Source: Euglena gracilis (Eukaryota > Euglenida > Euglenophyceae > Euglenales). From it: a stretch of DNA of 64,000 bases. Below the pieces are notes generated by a model that saw nothing but the letters and a program-made list of their open reading frames with translations, did no database searches and was not told the origin of the DNA. The position numbers and the translations under genes were made by a program. Every line of letters starts with the position of its first letter. The first letter of the stretch is position 1. Positions 59,828 through 64,000 of this stretch are shown here, piece by piece. The DNA lies in NCBI GenBank assembly GCA_039621445.1, contig CP154956.1, forward strand, positions 56,017,419-56,081,418. Reading direction: 5' to 3'.

Positions 59828-61902
59828 CAACAATTTTTCTGAAGTCGGAGTGTATGGCATTGTGCAGGGCTCGGTCCCGACCACTGGCAGGTTTTGGGGT
59901 TACTGGTTTTCGCCCGTCACTGGGGAAAAAAATTCCACCAGCTGGCCCTGCTAGCGGACCCCCCTGGGTTTTCATTAGCCAAATTTGGACTAGCTGTTGA
60001 GAGCTTTTTTCATGCACGTCGGGGCCAAACGCACATTTGACATGAGGCTTCTGCTCAAGGGGGGGCTCAGTCTGTCCAAAGATTTTTGGGTTGTGGTTGC
60101 ACAATGCTTTTGGAGCAGTTTTGTTTGTCTTGACAAGGATTGAATTCACCATCACCACCATTTTTTGGGCGGTCCACAGGGGTTTGCCACCAGTGCTTCA
60201 CAACGAGATGAGTTTTTCTCTTTGTAAACTGAAAGTGCTTCAAAGGCTGCCCTTGCTTGTCGATGGGAGCTGGACATGGGCTTCCGCACAGTAAGCCGTG
60301 ATATGTCGGCGGAGATGCACGGATCTGTGCCAGCATGCAAGGCATTTCCGTGATATGAGAAAAGGAATATGGCGGGGGAAGGGATTGTCCATTGAGCCAA
60401 ATGCAACCACATCCCTACCCCAAATAACCTGGCGGGGTGCCAGGTTATAGGAACCAACTTTTGGCCCTGCACCCCCGCCAGGTTATTTGGCCCTTTTTTC
60501 AGCGCCACAAAGGAATTTTGCCTAAAAGGGGGGGTGCCAAGTTACTGGAACCATCTTTTTTTGCCCCCCCCCCCGCCAGGTTATTCGGCCCCCGCCAGGA
60601 GCAAGGACCCTGCCAGGTTATTTTGGGGGGGGGGTTACAGAAGGAAAACAGAAAATGCCCCCCAAATTTGAGCAACTCCCCAAACTTGAGCAACTCCCCA
60701 AACTTGAGCAACCCTTCAGGAATGTATAAACGACTTGCATTTTTGTGAATTTTTTTTCGCATCTTTTGCACTTTTTTGCATTGCATATTTGCATATTTTG
60801 AGGGTGTTTGTTGCATATATCCCCCCCTGCCGCTGGCGTTTCCCTGTGACTGGGGTTTAAAACTCCACCCAATTGGGGTTTTAAACATGGGGCGACCAGG
60901 GTGAAGACCCCCCAACGTGTATGATACCCAAGTTAAGCCGACTCCTTGATGCAGCTGGTACCCTTCAGGAGCAAGTTTATCACAAAAGGAAAGTGAAAAG
61001 TATTTATATATATGGGAATATGGGATGTATTTATATTTGGGAAAAGATTGAGATTACAAACCTGGCTGCCTGGTTCCAACAGGGCAGAGATTCTTTTAAG
61101 TTTCGTGACCAGGGTCAGGGGGGATTGGTATCTGCAATTTAGGGGGGGGGATTGCTTTCCGCAGAGCAGTGTTAGGATGGACCTCTCCTGAGGTGGGGAT
61201 TGGGTGCCCCCCCCCCCCGTGGCCAATGTGGGTGGGGGAGTTGAAGAAACGCCGTGCCAGCGAGCACAGCACAGCCCCAGGTGATGGTGGCGCCCCACCC
61301 GGCCCCCCAGCCCAGCGTGCAGGCCAGGCTCCGGTGCTGTGTTCTGGAGGGACTCCTTCCCCTCCCGTTTGCGTTCTTTTGGGAGGATCACTTCATTGTC
61401 CGGAATCATTCCCTTCTCTTTTGAAAAGGTTAATATGCCGCCACTTGCCAGGCAGATGACATACATGTCAAAATGTTGAATTTTGGTGGAAAGTTCCAAA
61501 TGGCGATATTGGGCAATGCATTTCTGTGGGTTTTTTTGCAGCAGGAGTTCCGAAATTTTGTTGCAGGTAACCCTGGCTTCTAGGACCCAAAAATGAGCCC
61601 CATGCCTCTGGGGGTCAATAAATCAAGGAGTTGTTGGTGAAATCTCACCGGAAAGATGGCTGAAAAGAATGGCCATATTTTGAAAAACGGGTCGACTCGG
61701 TAAAAAAAAAACAACGGTATTTCCAATATCTTTGTATCATCATCCATCCATCCAAAATGTCAAAAAAAAATGCATTTTTCGACTTTTGATTTTTGACTCC
61801 GTTCAAGCTCCAGCTGGGCCTTGGCCAGCCCGGTCCTCAGGCTTGAGGCTGAACAAAAATAAACTCCCCTTAATGGACCACCTTGCCCTGAACCACTGAA
61901 AG
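59828..61902. repeat. Intron: CCAGGTTATTTGG repeats and unique sequence
   Basis: 60425-60650 repeats ACCTGGCGGGG/CCCCGCCAGGT and TTGGAACCATCTTTTTTGCC-like words; an inverted version begins at about 63845 and runs to the window edge. 60660-60715 repeats AACTCCCCAAACTTGAGC three times. 60840-60900 has GGGTTTTAAAC units. No gene. Confidence 0.5.
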
Positions 61903-62082
61903 GCACACCCGGGTTGAAGGGCAGCCCATTCTACAGCAGCCTGCCGGAGAATGCACAGCCCTCAGTGGCTCCCATTCGGTCACAACCTGTTCATCCTTCT
62001 GCCCTCTATGGCCCCAAAGTGAATGTCAAGCCGGCCCCCGAGGCAACGGTCCAGGGCGAGAACCTGAAGTCTGTCTACGTCA
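61903..62082 (+). CDS. Exon: Pro/Ser-rich linker and start of RRM2
   Basis: Acceptor ACCACTGAAAG, donor TCA-GTATGA. Phase 1 to 1: TPGLKGSPFYSSLPENAQPS, VAPIRSQPVHPSALYGPKVN, then ENLKSVYV(S). SVYVSNL across the junction is the RNP2 strand of RRM2; the split codon A|GC gives Ser. Confidence 0.85.
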
Positions 62083-63098
62083 GTATGACCTTGTTGTGGT
62101 GGATCGGCACATTGTTTTGCTCCGCACACCTGCAGAAAGACTCTTTTTCATTCACCCAAGATTTTTTTTCGGCTTTTGTCAGGTTTTTTTGACAGCATGT
62201 TCATTGCCATCCAGCCATCTGATGCCGGATCTTTATTTGGTTTTATTTTGAGTCCTGGTCAATCAATGGACTCTTTGTTGGAGGCTGCCAGCACCTTTTC
62301 TTCGAGCCCCTTCAAATTTTGTGTCACCTAATTGTCGATCCAGTGCCTTTCACTCAGCGATCCTTTGATTGCAGATGCAAGTGCATCCAAAGATTTTTTC
62401 TTGAAGCTTCTGTAATGTTATTTCAGTTTGTTTTTTTTCTTCAAAAAACTACCTTGAAGCACTTCACACCTAAAAAAAAAACCCCAAAGACCCAGGCCTC
62501 AAAAAAAAATTGAATTTTGTTCGTGGGAATTGAATTTCAAGGCTTCTGATGTGCCCCCCCCCCCCAGTAGTGACATTCCAACCAAATTACGTTGAGGAAA
62601 GGGGCACACCTCATTCACCTTTGGAAAGTGGGAATGGGCCTCAGATGGGCAGGCCGGTCCTTAAGGGACGGGGAAGTTTTTTTTTCCTTAAGGACCGCCC
62701 CCCCTCTGGGCCAACCAAGGGCTGGACCGGGGCTTGAACGGGGTCGAAACCCAAAAAGTTGAAAATTGCATTTTTGTTAATATTTTGGCAAAGGTCGACG
62801 GGTGCCAGAGATTAATTCTTTCCCATGTCGACCTGTTTTCGCCGGCAAAATGTCGCATTTTTGTCCATTTTTTCCTGTGGGTTTTTTGTTGAATGTGCTG
62901 GGACAGCACAGTTTTTTTTGTTGTTTTCTTAAGGACCACCCTGAAGATAGGTGAAGCATTTGGTTGTTGTGGTCGTTGTTGTTTTTGGACTGAATGACTG
63001 CCTGCCTCCTTTTGGGCTGCTTCTTTCAGCGGCAGAAAGGCCTTGCAGCGGGAACAATTGTGGTAAGAGTTTGTTCTTTGGCCGATTTTGCGGCGCAG
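62083..63098. repeat. Intron with a second CTTAAGGACC element
   Basis: 62655-62955 matches the 48985-49290 repeat: CCTTAAGG, GGACCGCCCCCC, TTGAATGTGCTGGGACAG and CTTAAGGACCACCCTGAAG. Otherwise T-rich. Confidence 0.5.
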
Positions 63099-63232
63099 GC
63101 AACTTGTCGTGGTGGACGACCGACGAGGATGTCCGGACAATGGTGGTCGAAATCGTCGGCTCTGGCATCCCATTCAACGTGGTCTTCGACGAGCACAAAC
63201 CCAATGGCAAGTCTCTGGGGAGCGTCTTCATT
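63099..63232 (+). CDS. Exon: RRM2 core, CPSF6/CFIm68-like
   Basis: Acceptor TTTTGCGGCGCAG, donor ATT-GTATGC. Phase 1 to 0. Reads NLSWWTTDEDVRTMVVEIVG, SGIPFNVVFDEHKPNGKSLG, SVFI. In CPSF6-type RRMs the corresponding segment is NLTWWTTDED followed by a helix, a strand with F-x-E and N-G-x-S-K-G before RNP1. The WWTTDED box is not usual in other RRMs, which is why this family is named. CPSF6/7 partner CPSF5 in cleavage factor Im, which selects poly(A) sites; that role here is inferred. Confidence 0.85.
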
Positions 63233-63368
63233 GTATGCTTTTGTCCTGCACCCCTCCAAGCGGTCAGTTTCTGTGCGCGCATCTGGCATTTGACCACATT
63301 TTTTTGCCCACCAAATTATGATTGAACATAAGGGTGTATGAAAGAGAAAGAGGCCCAACGATGTACAG

Positions 63369-63439
63369 TTTCGTGGCAATCCAGCTGTCTATCACTTCCA
63401 CAAAAGTGCTGCCTCAACTTTCACATTGATATCAAGCAA
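63369..63439 (+). CDS. Candidate exon: RRM2 continuation
   Basis: Acceptor CGATGTACAG, donor CAA-GTGATC. Phase 0 to 2, reading FRGNPAVYHFHKSAAS then TFTLISS. It supplies an aromatic residue expected after the RNP1 strand and a helix 2 candidate. Phase fits both neighbours. Confidence 0.45.
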
Positions 63440-63678
63440 GTGATCATCACTCTGATGGTATTACACATTGTCCGTGACGCTTTCCGTGTCAATCGTGGTG
63501 ACACCCATCCCAAACGCTGTCAAACATGTGCTCCCCAAGCGCCTATTCAGGGGCATCCAAGATGTGTGGGCCACCCGGTTCATTTGAGTTTCTTGAAACA
63601 CGAAGGAATACCCTCTGCCTCTCTTTCCCCACCAGGATGTTCAAACCGATCAAATTGCTCAGCTCGTCATCCAAGCAG

Positions 63679-63806
63679 GCTTCGACCTGAGGGCATCCCT
63701 GCCGGGGGCCGGTTGGTCAAAGCCTGGGCCAGAGGGCTGAACGGGAAGAGCTTGAACCGGAGGGAGTTGAAGGCGGAACTGTTCGGGCAACCGACAGACA
63801 GCCCAA
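63679..63806 (+). CDS. Candidate exon: end of RRM2
   Basis: One frame reads VKAWARGLNGKSLNRRELKA then ELFGQPTDS, like the helix 2-strand 4 part of an RRM (x-LNG-x-x-L-x-R-x-L-x-x-L). Acceptor GCAG at 63678 gives phase 2, matching 63439. A stronger acceptor, CTCTTTCCCCACCAG, lies at 63635 but puts this frame out of phase. Donor CAA-GTGTGG at 63807. Later exons are outside the window. Confidence 0.4.
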
Positions 63807-64000
63807 GTGTGGACCACCCTGCTGCCTGCTTCCTCAAGTCCCCCCCCCCCAAACAACCTGGCGAAAACACCTGGCGGGGGCCAAATAACCTGGCGGGGGG
63901 AGGGGCAAAAAAGATGGTTCCAGTAACTGGCAACCCCCTTTTTAGGCAACATTCTTTTATGGCGCGGAAAAAAAGGCCCAAATCACCTGGCGGGGGGGGG
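63807..64000. repeat. ACCTGGCGGGG repeat, inverted partner of 60.43-60.65 kb
   Basis: CAAATAACCTGGCGGGGG, AAAAAGATGGTTCCAGTAAC and TTTTTAGGCA.CATTC are the reverse of words at 60530-60600. Runs off the window. Confidence 0.6.

Larger units (their letters stand above)
5866..63806 (+). other. Gene model: exon chain of a long-intron RNA-binding protein gene (two RRMs, second CPSF6-like), open at the right edge
   Basis: Probable exons: 5866-5955, 6123-6146, 6962-7066, 14996-15063, (15111 on), 15462-15548, 16128-16208, 23426-23728, 23777-23849, 35879-35966, 36020-36066, 48608-48645, 50083-50102, 54410-54518, 57034-57240, 58218-58265, 61903-62082, 63099-63232, 63369-63439, about 63679-63806. Apart from the 57240 GC donor, phases agree from 23426 to 63232: 1>1, 1>2, 2>0, 0>2, 2>1, 1>0, 0>1, 1>1, 1>1, 1>1, 1>0. 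Introns of about 12.0 and 12.5 kb are filled with mobile DNA. The link from 16208 (phase 0) to 23426 (needs phase 1) fails, so an exon is missing or two genes abut. CPSF6/CFIm68 proteins bind pre-mRNA in 3'-end processing; a related role is inference from RRM2. Antisense LINE and gag remnants lie in introns. Confidence 0.6.

Overview
The window reads as nuclear DNA of a eukaryote with a large, repeat-laden genome, most likely a protist or alga. The evidence is spliceosomal introns with GT..AG ends and consistent phases, introns of about 12 kb, an antisense LINE with a poly(A) tail and target-site duplication, remnants of an LTR retrotransposon, many MITEs, and long G and C homopolymers throughout. 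Nothing prokaryotic was found. The lineage cannot be fixed from the sequence; dinoflagellates, chromerids and rhizarian algae would all fit.

Host gene. A chain of small plus-strand exons runs from about 5.9 kb past the right edge. The best-supported part (23.4-63.2 kb) encodes a Met/Pro/Gln-rich RNA-binding protein with two RRM domains. RRM1 is split over exons at 23.4-23.8 and 35.9-36.1 kb. RRM2 (62.0-63.2 kb and beyond) carries the 'NLSWWTTDED' signature of the CPSF6/CFIm68 family. Reading phase is conserved at nearly every junction in this part, although most of the DNA is repeat-filled intron. Exons at 5.9-16.2 kb (His/Pro/Gln/Ser-rich, then charged) lie upstream on the same strand. They may be the 5' part of the same gene, but their link to the exon at 23.4 kb is out of phase, so an exon is missing or there are two genes.

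Mobile DNA. (1) The most novel content is a family of small elements, five clear loci (A 0.77-3.35 kb, B 1.67-3.0, E 7.74-8.15, C 17.06-18.18, D 42.5-43.4), plus solo ends. They share an ORF start just after a splice-acceptor-like CACAG/CTCAG-CC-ATG, an N-terminal 'RLxNL' box, a core-binding-like domain, a tyrosine-recombinase-like domain (A, B) or a PHD-like zinc finger (C, D). In B and C, and probably D, outer inverted repeats enclose arrays of short palindromic direct repeats rich in CGTG. (2) An essentially full-length LINE with a restriction-like endonuclease (19.18-23.28 kb, minus strand) has an 11-bp target-site duplication and one 2-base frameshift. (3) A decayed gag-protease segment lies at 9.98-11.81 kb (minus). 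(4) MITEs with readable target duplications sit at 4.17, 7.50, 24.14, 47.64 and 59.35 kb. (5) Three copies of a 0.9-kb foldback element lie at 4.85, 12.97 and 27.48 kb. (6) A 2.5-kb inverted-repeat element lies at 31.2-33.7 kb with an internal near-identical 0.43-kb duplication.

The remainder is dispersed 50-300 bp repeats, G/C tracts able to form quadruplexes, and minisatellites, most of it probably intronic to the RRM gene.
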